From: Pedobacter punctiformis
GTDB lineage: Bacteria; Bacteroidota; Bacteroidia; Sphingobacteriales; Sphingobacteriaceae
DNA: 64,000 nt
Direction of reading: 5' to 3'
Assembly (NCBI RefSeq): GCF_027213715.1
Contig: NZ_JAPWGM010000003.1
Span: 248,001-312,000, forward strand
Both the position numbers and the translations under genes were made by a program. This document shows positions 24,522-32,812 of this stretch, in pieces. A model generated the notes under the pieces. That model was not told the DNA's origin. It saw only the letters and a program-made list of their open reading frames with translations, and made no database searches. Positions within the stretch are counted from its first letter, which is position 1. Each line of letters begins with the position of its first letter.

Positions 24522-25262
24522 ATGGCTACTCTACAGGAACTGGTTGAGCAGATTGAACTGCATTCAATTGAAGGGATAAATCAATGTTTTGAAAACGGTA
24601 TTGATCCTAACATTCAATTTAATGGGAAGCCACTAATTTATGAACTGATTAGTGAGTATACCCGAAGCCCCAGGTTTAAAGATTGTGTTAAAACTTTTGT
24701 AAATCATGGGCTGAAATTCGAAGATTCAATACTTTTATCGGTATTACTGGACGACGCAAAGACATTGGAAAATCAATTGAAAGATAATCTGCATGGGCTT
24801 ACTAAAAAATACAGCCTGCGCTGTGCCTATACACCTTTAAATGAGGTTACGTTATTACACATTTGTGCAGAATTTAATCATGTTTCCTGTGCAAAGGTAC
24901 TAGTTAATTATGGCGCTGATGTGAACGCCGCTGCTGGTATTAATGCAATGGGCTTTGGCGGACAAACTCCAATTTTTCATACCGTAAATCAAAATAGTGA
25001 TCAATCGTCAGCCATGCGTAATTATTTACTCGAACAGTCTGCAGACCTGAAGATCACAGTTCCTGGTCTTATCTGGGGAGCGGGTTATGATTGGGAAACA
25101 TTTATTCCGGCGGTTAATCCAATTAGTTACACCATGATGGGATTGTTGCCTCAAATGCACCGCAGCCAAACGGTAATTGCAAACGTAGTCTCTCAATTAA
25201 TGAAATCTTGTTATCATATCGTTTACGCTCCCTTAAATGTTCCTAATAAATATCTTGGTTAA
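24522..25262 (+). CDS. Ankyrin-repeat protein
   Basis: The 246-aa protein has no signal peptide. Degenerate ankyrin repeats cover about residues 1-60 (LVEQIELHSIEGINQCFENGIDPNIQFNGKPLIYELI) and 100-175 (TLLHICAEFNHVSCAKVLVNYGADVNAAAGIN..GGQTPIFHTV). The last 70 residues (WGAGYDWETFIPAVNPISYTMMGLLPQMHRS) fall outside the repeat pattern. Such proteins usually bind other proteins; no partner is evident nearby. Probably cytoplasmic and monocistronic. Confidence 0.85.
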   Translation: MATLQELVEQIELHSIEGINQCFENGIDPNIQFNGKPLIYELISEYTRSPRFKDCVKTFVNHGLKFEDSILLSVLLDDAKTLENQLKDNLHGLTKKYSLRCAYTPLNEVTLLHICAEFNHVSCAKVLVNYGADVNAAAGINAMGFGGQTPIFHTVNQNSDQSSAMRNYLLEQSADLKITVPGLIWGAGYDWETFIPAVNPISYTMMGLLPQMHRSQTVIANVVSQLMKSCYHIVYAPLNVPNKYLG

Positions 25263-25746
25263 CGGTTGTTGACTTAATTATTCGAATTGCTTTTCAGCAT
25301 TTGCCGAAATCTCATAATGGCAATCATTATAGGCAATTAGCCTTACCAAATCTGTCCTGCCTTTCCCGTAGCGAAATGTTTACTAACCTCTTGTGCTTAT
25401 CATTTGCATCTGCAATATCAATTTGCTGAATTAGCCACTCCAAAATTTCGCATCTGAGTGGATCTTAATATTAACTGGACGCTTAGTTCCTAGCCTGGCG
25501 CCAGGCAAAAGTTGTGCATTTGCAATATTATTTAACTGTTCGCTCCCGCACATGGATATGTACGATAATGAACACCTTAACGCCTTAAAAAATATTAAAA
25601 CCATGATTACAAGCACCTTACCACCGAAATTTCACTTTGGCATCAGCTTGGTTAAAATGAGACCAAATGGTACAACCCGATAATTGATCTCCATTGGGAA
25701 ACGGTACCACAATATATTTTAACAATTATTAATATTCAATAACTGA
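25263..25746. other. Gene-poor spacer between the ankyrin and GIN-domain genes
   Basis: Apart from the possible coding remnant at 25279-25460, nothing convincing is seen. A 61-codon minus-strand frame at 25431-25616 lacks protein-like composition and runs out of frame with the remnant. CTGGCGCCAG (25494-25503) is an isolated 10-bp palindrome. Confidence 0.5.
25279..25460 (-). pseudogene. Possible frameshifted remnant of a protein gene
   Basis: On the minus strand about 45 codons read DPLRCEILEWLIQQIDIAD...LRERQDRFGKANCL and stop. The next frame continues with LVRLIAYNDCHYEISANAEKQFE and stops near 25279. Both pieces look like ordinary helical protein, and one shift around 25350 would join them. 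There is no start codon in a sensible place and an in-frame stop precedes the first piece. I do not recognise the family; chance cannot be excluded for fragments this short. Confidence 0.35.
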
Positions 25747-26316
25747 ATGAAACGCAACATGAAAACCCGAATCAAAATCCTGATTGTAAAGGCGTTTGCC
25801 GCAATCTTATTCTTAACCGCTATCGCTCCTGCAAGTGTTTATGCAACAGAAAACAAACCTTTAAAACTTTATAAAATTTTACCCTTCCGGAAAATCTCAG
25901 TAAAAGGCAATGTCGAAGTAATACTTATCCAAAGACAGGCTATCGGCATTTCTTATACAGATGATAATGTAGGATACGCTAAAGTTGTGCAACTGGGAGA
26001 AACGCTCAACATTACCGGAACGGGTAAGGAAACTAGCAAACTTATTATTTATGTAAACGATCTCTTCAGAATTGACGCGGAAGAAAATGCTGTTGTAAGA
26101 ACCGATGGCATGCTAACAACCCGGTTTCTTCAGGTGGTTTTAAAAGGAAATGCTCATGCAGATATTCATACCAAAACCCAGGGTTTGTATACTTCAATCC
26201 AGGATCAATCTGACCTGCGCTTAAAGGGATATACTGACAGACATTTCCTTTTCGCAGACGAAATGCCAAAATTGACCGTTGATGGTTTTGTGGCCCTGCA
26301 TACCCAACAAGATTAA
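25747..26316 (+). CDS. Secreted GIN-domain (DUF2807) protein
   Basis: The 189-aa protein has a Sec signal (KILIVKAFAAILFLTAIAPASVYATE; cleavage likely after VYA). The body has the short parallel-beta pattern of the putative auto-transporter adhesin head domain: PFRKISVKGNVEVILIQRQAIGISYTDD, LNITGTGKETSKLIIYVNDLFRIDAEENAVVRTDG, LKGNAHADIHTKTQGLYTSIQDQSDLRLKGYTD. DUF2807 members are common in Bacteroidota and occur outside the cytoplasm; their role is unknown. Starts at 25747 or 25759 (M5) are both possible. Confidence 0.8.
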   Translation: MKRNMKTRIKILIVKAFAAILFLTAIAPASVYATENKPLKLYKILPFRKISVKGNVEVILIQRQAIGISYTDDNVGYAKVVQLGETLNITGTGKETSKLIIYVNDLFRIDAEENAVVRTDGMLTTRFLQVVLKGNAHADIHTKTQGLYTSIQDQSDLRLKGYTDRHFLFADEMPKLTVDGFVALHTQQD

Positions 26317-26518
26317 TTCAAAGATATGCCTAAGCTTATAAATACAGCCTGATCATTTACATTGAAATTTAGTTGACTGAAGCAAAACATTTCTTTTCAG
26401 TCAATTAATACGGGAAGGAAACTAGCTATTGTTGTTTCTGACATCATCAATACCCCTTTTTAAATTGTAGATGATGACTGAGCTTTCGACGACAAAAAGT
26501 TTTTAAAAAACTTATTAG

Positions 26519-26526
26519 TAATTTTG
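26519..26526 (+). promoter_or_regulatory. -7 promoter box of map, implying a leaderless mRNA
   Basis: TAATTTTG fits TAnnTTTG and ends 5 nt before the map ATG at 26532, the same spacing as in front of the Rrf2 gene. Confidence 0.45.
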
Positions 26527-26531
26527 CGTCA

Positions 26532-27329
26532 ATGATTTTTTACAAAACTGATGAACAAGTGGAACTGATGCGAATCAGTGCCCTTTTGGTGAGCGAAACC
26601 CTTGCTGAAATCGCTAAAATATTACGCCCGGGTTTAGCGACTATTGAAATTGATAAACTGGCGAATGAATTTATTTTAGACCATGGTGCTGTACCATCCT
26701 TCTACAATTATAATGGCTTCCCCCATCATATTATTACCTCTGTAAATGATGTAGTTGTGCATGGTTTTCCCGGGAGCGAAACGCTAAAAGACGGCGATAT
26801 TATTTCTGTTGATGTTGGTGTTATTAAAAATGAATATCACGGTGATCATGCTTACACCTTTGTAATTGGTGATGCGGATAAAGAAATTTTAGACCTGGTT
26901 AAAACGACAAAAGAATCGCTTTTTATTGGAATAAATGAGGCTGTTGTTGGTAAACGGTTAGGAGATATTGGTTTTGCCATCCAGCATCACAACGAAAAAC
27001 AGGGCTATGGTGTTGTTAGAGATTTTGTGGGACACGGACTTGGCAAAAGTATGCACGAAGACCCACAAGTGCCTAATTATGGAAAACGTGGATCTGGTTT
27101 GTTGCTCAAAGAAAATTTGGTAATGGCAATTGAACCAATGATTAATCTTGGGAAAAAAGATGTGTATATTGAAAAAGATGGATGGACGGTTAGAACAGCA
27201 GATGGTAAACCTTCAGTACATTTTGAGCATGATGTATGCGTTAAGAAAGGCAAAGCACTTATTTTATCGGATTACACACCGATTGAAGCTGCAGAAAAAA
27301 ACAATGTTAATTTAAAATTCTGCGGATAA
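26532..27329 (+). CDS. map: Methionine aminopeptidase, type I
   Basis: It removes the N-terminal methionine from new proteins in the cytoplasm. The 265-aa length is normal. Metal ligands occur in the expected order: ISVDVGV (D), YHGDHAYTF (D), GHGLGKSMHEDP (H), AIEPMI (E) and HFEHDVCV (E), and HGFPGSE carries the substrate histidine. It is not in its frequent ribosomal-operon location and stands alone with its own promoter and a terminator 22 bp downstream. It may therefore be a second, accessory map copy. Confidence 0.95.
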   Translation: MIFYKTDEQVELMRISALLVSETLAEIAKILRPGLATIEIDKLANEFILDHGAVPSFYNYNGFPHHIITSVNDVVVHGFPGSETLKDGDIISVDVGVIKNEYHGDHAYTFVIGDADKEILDLVKTTKESLFIGINEAVVGKRLGDIGFAIQHHNEKQGYGVVRDFVGHGLGKSMHEDPQVPNYGKRGSGLLLKENLVMAIEPMINLGKKDVYIEKDGWTVRTADGKPSVHFEHDVCVKKGKALILSDYTPIEAAEKNNVNLKFCG

Positions 27330-27350
27330 ATAATTATTTCTCAAAATAAA

Positions 27351-27377
27351 AACCTCTCTAGCTTAGTTAGAGAGGTT
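27351..27377 (+). terminator. Terminator after map
   Basis: AACCTCTCTA / TAGAGAGGTT form a perfect 10-bp stem with a 7-nt loop. Flanking A and T runs suggest it works for map and, less clearly, for the minus-strand HxlR gene. Confidence 0.8.
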
Positions 27378-27464
27378 ATACGTTCAGACTAAAAAGAACC
27401 ATTCATAAATCATCTGTTTAATAATATGAATGCGTATGATTTTGAGCAAAATATAAAACCATTT

Positions 27465-27842
27465 CTAAAGGGAGTTTTTGATAAACTCGCCTTTTTGTAT
27501 GGCAATCTGATTACCCCATCCAACAATTGCATCAAGTAAAGGGATACAGGATTTACCAAAATCCGTTAAACCGTAAACAACTTTAATTGGCGGCTTTTCG
27601 CCATACACTTGTCTTGAAACCAGTCCATCTTCTTCCAGTTGTTTTAATTGCAAGCTTAATGTTCTTTCGGTAACACTTGGCATTTCCTTTCTAAGTTCAT
27701 TATAACGTTTATCTGCATCTTTCAGGTGATACAAAATAACTGCTTTCCACTTTCCCCCTACCAAATCCATAGCTACACTTACCGTGCATGGGTATAATTT
27801 ATTATTGACTTTTATAAAATCACTTTGGCATTCTGTATTCAT
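27465..27842 (-). CDS. HxlR-family transcriptional regulator
   Basis: The 125-aa protein follows the HxlR plan: YPCTVSVAMDLVGGKWKAVILYHLKDADKRYNELRKEMPSVTERTLSLQLKQLEEDGLVSRQVYGEKPPIKVVYGLTDFGKS, then a dimerisation helix. The cysteine in PCTVSVAMDLVGGKW is the position used for redox sensing in HypR/YodB relatives. It diverges from an NmrA-like gene, and three inverted repeats with AACTAT/ATAGTT half-sites fill the spacer. It probably represses both itself and that gene. Confidence 0.92.
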   Translation of the reverse strand: MNTECQSDFIKVNNKLYPCTVSVAMDLVGGKWKAVILYHLKDADKRYNELRKEMPSVTERTLSLQLKQLEEDGLVSRQVYGEKPPIKVVYGLTDFGKSCIPLLDAIVGWGNQIAIQKGEFIKNSL

Positions 27843-27850
27843 GGCGTTTT

Positions 27851-27922
27851 AACTATCCTAATGGATAGTTATTGTAAAGTTATTAAACTATAAATAGTTT
27901 TGTAACTATAATTTTTATAGTT
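27851..27922. promoter_or_regulatory. Three inverted repeats sharing AACTAT/ATAGTT half-sites, candidate HxlR operators
   Basis: Site 1 is AACTATCCTAATGGATAGTT (27851-27870). Site 2 is AAACTATAAATAGTTT (27885-27900). Site 3 is AACTATAATTTTTATAGTT (27904-27922). Half-site spacers are 8, 2 and 7 bp. They occupy most of the 105 bp between the divergent starts. Confidence 0.65.
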
Positions 27923-27947
27923 AAAATTTCACTTAGAAAACAAAAGT

Positions 27948-28913
27948 ATGGGTTCAAATTTAAAAGGTTATGAGAAAAATAAACCGCTCATTACCATTGT
28001 GGGCATTTTAGGCAAACAAGGACGCAGTGCAGCACATTCATTACTGCAAAGCGGACGTTATCGCGTACGTGGCATCACCCGTCGTATTGATTCGCTGGAG
28101 GCCATGCGTTTGGCAGAACAAGGTGTTGAACTGGTGAGTATACCTCTTGATATTGGATATAAAAAAGATTTCGTAAAAGCATTCCGCGGTTCGGATGGTG
28201 TTTTCATGATGACGCCAAACATTGCCCCGCCCCTAACTCATGAACTGGAGCTGGGTAAACAGTTGGCAGATGCCGCTGTTGAAGCAGGAGTACGACAAAT
28301 TATTTTCAGTAGTTTAGAAAATGTAGAGAAGATTACGAACGGAAAAAAGTTTGCGCCCCACTTTACCGACAAGGCTAAAATTGAGCAATATATCCGTACA
28401 CTTCCAGTTACCAGTTCCTTTATCTACATGGCTTTTTTTTATACCAATTTAATGGAGTTTTATACGCCTGTAGTAAAAAGAGATAGGCTTGTATTTCCGA
28501 TTTATTTACCAAAGGATTTTCGTGCTCCATTTGTTGATCCGCTTACAGCCACAGGACCAGCTATTTTAGAAATTTTCTCAAATCCAGATCAATATGCGGG
28601 CAAGTCCTTACCCATAATCGGCGATATACTCTCCCCGGAGGAAATGGTCGATACTTTTGTTCAGGTTACAGGTAAGAAAGCCGTATATAGTTCAGCTTAT
28701 ACCCGAAAGGACTTCCTTCATCATTTCCCTGAATTTGGCTCAAATGAGATTTTAGTTAATGAAATTTTAGGCATGGCAGAGTATGCGGTTGAATATGGCT
28801 ATTTCAGCAAAGACCGGGATTTGCTTTGGAGCCGCCGAATAAACCCTGATAGCCTCACCTGGAAACAATTTTTACAAACCACAGGTTGGCAAGGCCACAA
28901 GAAATTATATTGA
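27948..28913 (+). CDS. NmrA-family NAD(P)-binding protein
   Basis: The 321-aa protein has an N-terminal Rossmann fold (PLITIVGILGKQGRSAAHSLLQSGRYRVRGITRR). It continues with FRGSDGVFMMTP, QIIFSSLENVEKI and FTDKAKIEQYIR in the NmrA/HSCARG style. The catalytic Tyr-Lys pair of true short-chain dehydrogenases is not obvious. Members act as NAD(P)H sensors or quinone/azo reductases. Divergence from an HxlR regulator points to a reductive detoxification role. An inverted-repeat terminator follows 7 bp after the stop. Confidence 0.88.
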   Translation: MGSNLKGYEKNKPLITIVGILGKQGRSAAHSLLQSGRYRVRGITRRIDSLEAMRLAEQGVELVSIPLDIGYKKDFVKAFRGSDGVFMMTPNIAPPLTHELELGKQLADAAVEAGVRQIIFSSLENVEKITNGKKFAPHFTDKAKIEQYIRTLPVTSSFIYMAFFYTNLMEFYTPVVKRDRLVFPIYLPKDFRAPFVDPLTATGPAILEIFSNPDQYAGKSLPIIGDILSPEEMVDTFVQVTGKKAVYSSAYTRKDFLHHFPEFGSNEILVNEILGMAEYAVEYGYFSKDRDLLWSRRINPDSLTWKQFLQTTGWQGHKKLY

Positions 28914-28920
28914 TTACGTT

Positions 28921-28945
28921 ATTGAATCCCGGGTTGGGATTCAAT
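28921..28945 (+). terminator. Terminator after the NmrA-family gene
   Basis: ATTGAATCCC / GGGATTCAAT form a perfect 10-bp stem around GGGTT, followed by an AT-rich tail. Confidence 0.75.
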
Positions 28946-29032
28946 AATATATTTTCTTAAAATACTTTGCAATGCCAGGCAACTTACTTAACTTAATCAC
29001 AAAGCACTTTATACGTTACAAAATTCAATAGA

Positions 29033-29374
29033 ATGAAGATTTCAAGAACAAAATTCGTTATTCTTTTCGTTGTTTCGGCCTTTGTCTTTCAGTTTATCTC
29101 CAATTCACTTTTGGGTCCCGAAGTCCGGCTCTTTCCCGGAAACGGGCAATCTTATCTGGCAACTGAATCGCCAATGACCTGGAAGAGCACTGTATCCACA
29201 ATTTTATTGCCCATTAAAATTGTTTTAATTGCGCCCTTGTCATATCTATTCGAATTGCCGGATCCGCCTCCGCCTCTTTTGGTTTTAGCCTTTGCCTTAT
29301 ACTGGACCGCCTTAGCATTAGTACTTTATTATCTCCTCAGTAAAATAGGCACCCGTAAAAAACATGATTTTTAG
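29033..29374 (+). CDS. Small two-helix membrane protein of unknown function
   Basis: The 113-aa protein has an N-terminal hydrophobic helix (FVILFVVSAFVFQFISN), a middle segment with one amphipathic stretch (TVSTILLPIKIVLIAPLSYLFELPDPPPPLLVLAFALYWTALALVLYYLL) and a basic C-terminus (KIGTRKKHD). It is likely an inner-membrane protein. No homologue is recognised. It lies 119 bp after the NmrA-like gene, beyond that gene's terminator, so it has its own promoter. Confidence 0.65.
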   Translation: MKISRTKFVILFVVSAFVFQFISNSLLGPEVRLFPGNGQSYLATESPMTWKSTVSTILLPIKIVLIAPLSYLFELPDPPPPLLVLAFALYWTALALVLYYLLSKIGTRKKHDF

Positions 29375-29659
29375 TGCGATCAGAATATTCAGTTATTTAT
29401 TGTTTTGAGACTTTAGTGTAAAACCTTTCTGAATCATGTTTTTTGGAGGCTTTTTCGCAGTCCATTAACCATCAAAGTGCTTTTGGTCCACAAAATCCCA
29501 GAATCGATCCAGAACAACTTCAGATTGTAGTGTGCTAAAAGCTGCCTTAAGCATAGTTTAAAACGGTTTTAGGAGAATGGCTAGTTGAAATATTATATAA
29601 GATGTATCTAGTAGAAAGAGTTCGAAAATCATCCAGTCCGCTAGAGTTTTTAAATTTGA

Positions 29660-31201
29660 TTAATTAGTGGTATAAGAAACCCCGTCTATCTGCAATAAGG
29701 TACTTCCACTGATAGCCAAAATATTGACTTCTCCAGTTGGCCTAATTAACAGAGTTGCAGAGGAGAATGTTCCGACATTAAAATTGGTGACTTGAAATCT
29801 TTTTTCCCTAACTGGCCGAAATAATTGAGGTAATATAAAAATTGTAGTACCTAATGTCTGTATTCCATCTTTAATTGCTCCTCTTAAAATAACCAAACCA
29901 GACTCAATTTTTTTTGCTGAAACTTCACTAGTAGAATCATAAGGAATCCAGTTAGCTAATAAAGTTAAGAAAACCTCTACACCGTAGTTGTCAATACCTA
30001 AATTATCAACTCCCAATGTCTCAACCTCTGAATTAAGAATACCATAATATGCGTTATCAGTTTTCAAGATATTATGCTTTGACGAAATTCCAAAGCCAAT
30101 ATATTTACCTGCCGCTCCAACTGACATGTCATTTTGAGTAATTACATTTCCGATACTTGTCCCAGATAAATATATTGCATAATCCGAAGTTATAGAACCT
30201 ATGGAACGAGCAGGGCTAATTGTGTTACCCTGAATTACACAATATATGCAATCTGCTAAATATAGTTGGGACTGGTAAATTCCTAAATAATCTGAGCCCG
30301 CACCGTGTTCCAGTTGATTAAAGCAAATTTGTGTTTGTTCCATAGCTAACAATGCAATAGCTCCATGTTGAGTAGTGATGTTATTTTCACGTATAACAAT
30401 CTGTCTAGCGCCGCCTATGCCACTAAATAATATACCAGGTGAAAGTATCCTGTTACCCGTGATTGTATTTTCGCTTATAGTTATAGAATCACCTACACTA
30501 TCACCATTTAAGCCATTTTGTATCCAACATCTACGAATAGTAAATGCGAAAAAACCATCCACATTTCTTAAGGAATTATCTAATCTGATGCCAAAATTAC
30601 CAAAATCTCCGATAAAAATTCTATGAAATTCCCAATTTGAAAAATAAGCATTGATACCCAAATAAACTTCAATACCGTATTTGCCACCTCCTTCAATTTG
30701 AGGCTTTATCGTAAAGTCGTGAAAATAGGTACCTGTGTTACTTGTCCTATCTGTAGGTGGTGTAATTCTTACAGCAGAGTCACTGCCTGAATATATGATC
30801 TGAGATTGCCACATTCCCTCCCCATATATATGAATCCTTCGTATTATTTCTAAAGTTGTAGAAGTTTTGAAAATACCCTCTGGTATTGATAAAGATATTC
30901 CTTGCTTTTGTGCATAATTAATAGCCCCTTGTATTGCTTCATAATCGTCATGAATACCATTGCCCCTTGCACCAAACCACTTAATGTTAACGCTTCCGGT
31001 AAAATTCCTTTTAAAATAATCATCTCCAAACTTTACATAAATAACTCCATCCAATTCTAAATCATTCGTAATCTCTGTAGTCTCATTAAATGTTACTTGT
31101 TCTCCTGTATACTGATCTAAAATATTTGATATAGTCTTTAGAGAGTCTAATTCATCAATTATAACTTTTTCTACGTCAAGTTCATTTGTATATGTAGGCA
31201 T
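29660..31201 (-). CDS. Right-handed beta-helix (pectate-lyase-3-like) protein, orphan
   Basis: The 513-aa protein has an N-terminal coiled/spacer part, then IKWFGARGNGIHDDYEAIQGAINYAQKQGISLSIPEGIFKTSTTL. That is the GAKGDG-x-DDT-xAIQxAI opening of the pectate lyase 3/tailspike beta-helix family. Repeating N/G/I-rich coils follow (about 100-390; ITISENTITGNRIL, IVIRENNITTQHGAI, YCVIQGNTISPA). The last 100 residues resemble a trimerisation or carbohydrate-binding end domain (ETLGVDNLGIDNYGVEV). There is no signal peptide. Polysaccharide binding or cleavage is likely, as in phage tailspikes. It is the only gene of its kind here and more AT-rich than its neighbours, which suggests recent acquisition. 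Confidence 0.75.
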   Translation of the reverse strand: MPTYTNELDVEKVIIDELDSLKTISNILDQYTGEQVTFNETTEITNDLELDGVIYVKFGDDYFKRNFTGSVNIKWFGARGNGIHDDYEAIQGAINYAQKQGISLSIPEGIFKTSTTLEIIRRIHIYGEGMWQSQIIYSGSDSAVRITPPTDRTSNTGTYFHDFTIKPQIEGGGKYGIEVYLGINAYFSNWEFHRIFIGDFGNFGIRLDNSLRNVDGFFAFTIRRCWIQNGLNGDSVGDSITISENTITGNRILSPGILFSGIGGARQIVIRENNITTQHGAIALLAMEQTQICFNQLEHGAGSDYLGIYQSQLYLADCIYCVIQGNTISPARSIGSITSDYAIYLSGTSIGNVITQNDMSVGAAGKYIGFGISSKHNILKTDNAYYGILNSEVETLGVDNLGIDNYGVEVFLTLLANWIPYDSTSEVSAKKIESGLVILRGAIKDGIQTLGTTIFILPQLFRPVREKRFQVTNFNVGTFSSATLLIRPTGEVNILAISGSTLLQIDGVSYTTN

Positions 31202-31595
31202 GCTGTTAGGAATTTAAATTAAAGACTATTGTTTTTAAATTTATATACTTTTTTCGCTTAACCAATGATGAATGTGATTTTTTATTGAAATTATTACATT
31301 ATCCGAATTGATTATCGAGGTGAACTAGCCAAATTGATTGGAAAGCACTCTCCCAATTTATTTCATACGTGTTTTGAACGGTTAATTCTGCCGCACACTG
31401 GTGGGAGCAAAGATGCATTTTGTCCACAAAAATGTTAATGCTATGCCACTAGAGCAAGTCTTAAGTGCAGCGTGACTTTTGGCATTGATCCTTTTAAAAA
31501 TCCAAATAAAATATTTTAAATCCAAAAAAGCCACTCATCTCTAAGTGGCTTTCCTTTTTACTTGATAATCCTGTTGACAAGCACCAACTAATTTG
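31202..31595. other. Gene-free spacer between the beta-helix gene and tRNA-Leu
   Basis: No credible protein gene is seen. The only clear element is the tRNA-Leu terminator at 31527-31552. A short near-match to a sequence on the other side of the beta-helix gene occurs here (31417-31433 against 29481-29496). Confidence 0.55.
31527..31552 (-). terminator. Terminator of tRNA-Leu
   Basis: AAAGCCACT / AGTGGCTTT form a 9-bp stem with an 8-nt loop. On the minus strand it is followed by a run of T. Confidence 0.8.
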
Positions 31596-31675
31596 TACCC
31601 AGCGCCGGAGTCGAACCGGCACGGTTTCCCACAGGTGTTTGAGACCAGCGCGTCTACCAATTCCGCCAGCTGGGC
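31596..31675 (-). tRNA. tRNA-Leu (anticodon CAA)
   Basis: The minus strand starts GCCCAGCTGGCGGAATTGGT, a typical Leu D-arm opening. The anticodon loop CTCAAAC gives CAA. An extended variable arm follows, then a T-arm CCGG-TTCGACT-CCGG and acceptor strand GCTGGGT with discriminator A73. The first acceptor pair is G-U. A terminator lies 44 bp downstream. Confidence 0.92.
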
Positions 31676-31766
31676 ATTTGCTTATTCAGCGGGATGCAAA
31701 TGTATATAACGAAAGCCAAAATCACAAAATTATTTTAAATTAGATTTAAATAATTTCGCAACGGGT

Positions 31767-32078
31767 TTAAATACTGTTGTTTGCATTTTCACGACGTTCG
31801 TCTTTCAGTTTTTTATCAACTACAAATGGTGCAAATGGCAATAAAGAAGCTAAGAAAATTAAAACAGCTTTACCAAACTTCCACTTTTGCTCTTGCCAGG
31901 CCAGTACCAGCGTAGCTGCATAAAGTACAAATAATAAGCCGTGTGCCCAGCCTGTATATTTAACAGCCAAAGGCATATTGGCAAAGTATTTTAGGGGCAT
32001 GGCAATAAATAACAGCAGGAGGTAAGAGATCCCTTCTGCAACGGCTACTTTACGAAAAATGGAAATTGAACTATTCAT
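31767..32078 (-). CDS. DUF3817-family small membrane protein
   Basis: The 103-aa protein has three hydrophobic helices. The segment EGISYLLLLFIAMPLKYFANMPLAVKYTGWAHGLLFVLYAATLVLAW is typical of DUF3817 (YdzA-like), with the conserved E-G in the first helix and W-A-H-G in the second. The function is unknown. It lies between the tRNA-Leu gene and hscB and is probably monocistronic. Confidence 0.85.
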   Translation of the reverse strand: MNSSISIFRKVAVAEGISYLLLLFIAMPLKYFANMPLAVKYTGWAHGLLFVLYAATLVLAWQEQKWKFGKAVLIFLASLLPFAPFVVDKKLKDERRENANNSI

Positions 32079-32193
32079 TATCTGATTGTTTTGACCGAAA
32101 GTAAAACAAAGGATTTGCCAAACAAAAACTAAAAAATGATTTTACAATACGGTGTTACAACGCATTAACGATTAATACGAATATGAATCCGAT

Positions 32194-32733
32194 TTACTTT
32201 TTAGGCAGACGTTCTCTGATCCTATTAATATATTTTTGGCGATAAAAAATATCTTTAATGGTACTTAACTGCTGATCCGCATCTGCATTATTTTCATCGT
32301 AAACTTTTGTCAGGGCGGCTAATTGATCGGCTAACTTTTGCTCTATTGCATCTACCTCATTGCTTAGGCTTAAAAGTTTGACTGCATCGGGTTCAAATTC
32401 CAGATCCATTAAGGCTTCGTTTACCTCCATCATTTCCATTAAGAAAGATTGTGGCAACTGATAACCTTCGTCCGTTTCAACAATGCCTTTTAATTCGAGT
32501 ACATATTTCAGCCGCTTTGCCGGGTCACTTAAAACCTGGTATGCTTTATTGTTTAAAGTAGAAAGTTCTAAAACTTCCTCCTGTTTCTCTTCGCTTTCGT
32601 TGGCATAAAAATCAGGATGATATTTTTTACTGAAAGTATAAAATTTGGCCTTTATAGCATTTAAATCGGGATTAAACTGAACGGGTAATTCGTAAAACTC
32701 AAAATAATCGGGAATTTGTTTTTTTTCAGTCAT
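32194..32733 (-). CDS. hscB: Fe-S cluster co-chaperone HscB
   Basis: HscB hands the scaffold IscU to the HscA chaperone during Fe-S cluster transfer. The protein has 179 aa from the ATG at 32733; four more codons are open to 32745. It has an N-terminal J-domain with the HPD motif (DYFEFYELPVQFNPDLNAIKAKFYTFSKKYHPDFY) and an acidic C-terminal three-helix domain (LMEMMEVNEALMDLEFEPD). That pair of domains separates it from general DnaJ proteins. It follows rseP beyond a terminator and has no isc genes next to it. Confidence 0.9.
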   Translation of the reverse strand: MTEKKQIPDYFEFYELPVQFNPDLNAIKAKFYTFSKKYHPDFYANESEEKQEEVLELSTLNNKAYQVLSDPAKRLKYVLELKGIVETDEGYQLPQSFLMEMMEVNEALMDLEFEPDAVKLLSLSNEVDAIEQKLADQLAALTKVYDENNADADQQLSTIKDIFYRQKYINRIRERLPKK

Positions 32734-32751
32734 ACATAGTATCAATTAAAA

Positions 32752-32797
32752 AGCCGCAGATCGAACTATTAAAAATCAATAGGTCGCATCTGCGGCT
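32752..32797 (-). terminator. Terminator of the dxr-rseP unit
   Basis: AGCCGCAGAT / ATCTGCGGCT form a 10-bp GC-rich stem that continues inward with CTATT / AATAG. The minus-strand tail is TTTTTAATTG. Confidence 0.85.
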
Positions 32798-32812
32798 AAT
32801 ATATAAATTTTG

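Noticed and set aside
29660..31201. Prophage remnant containing the beta-helix gene
   Set aside because: No integrase, capsid, portal or tail genes lie nearby; a single tailspike-like gene is not enough.
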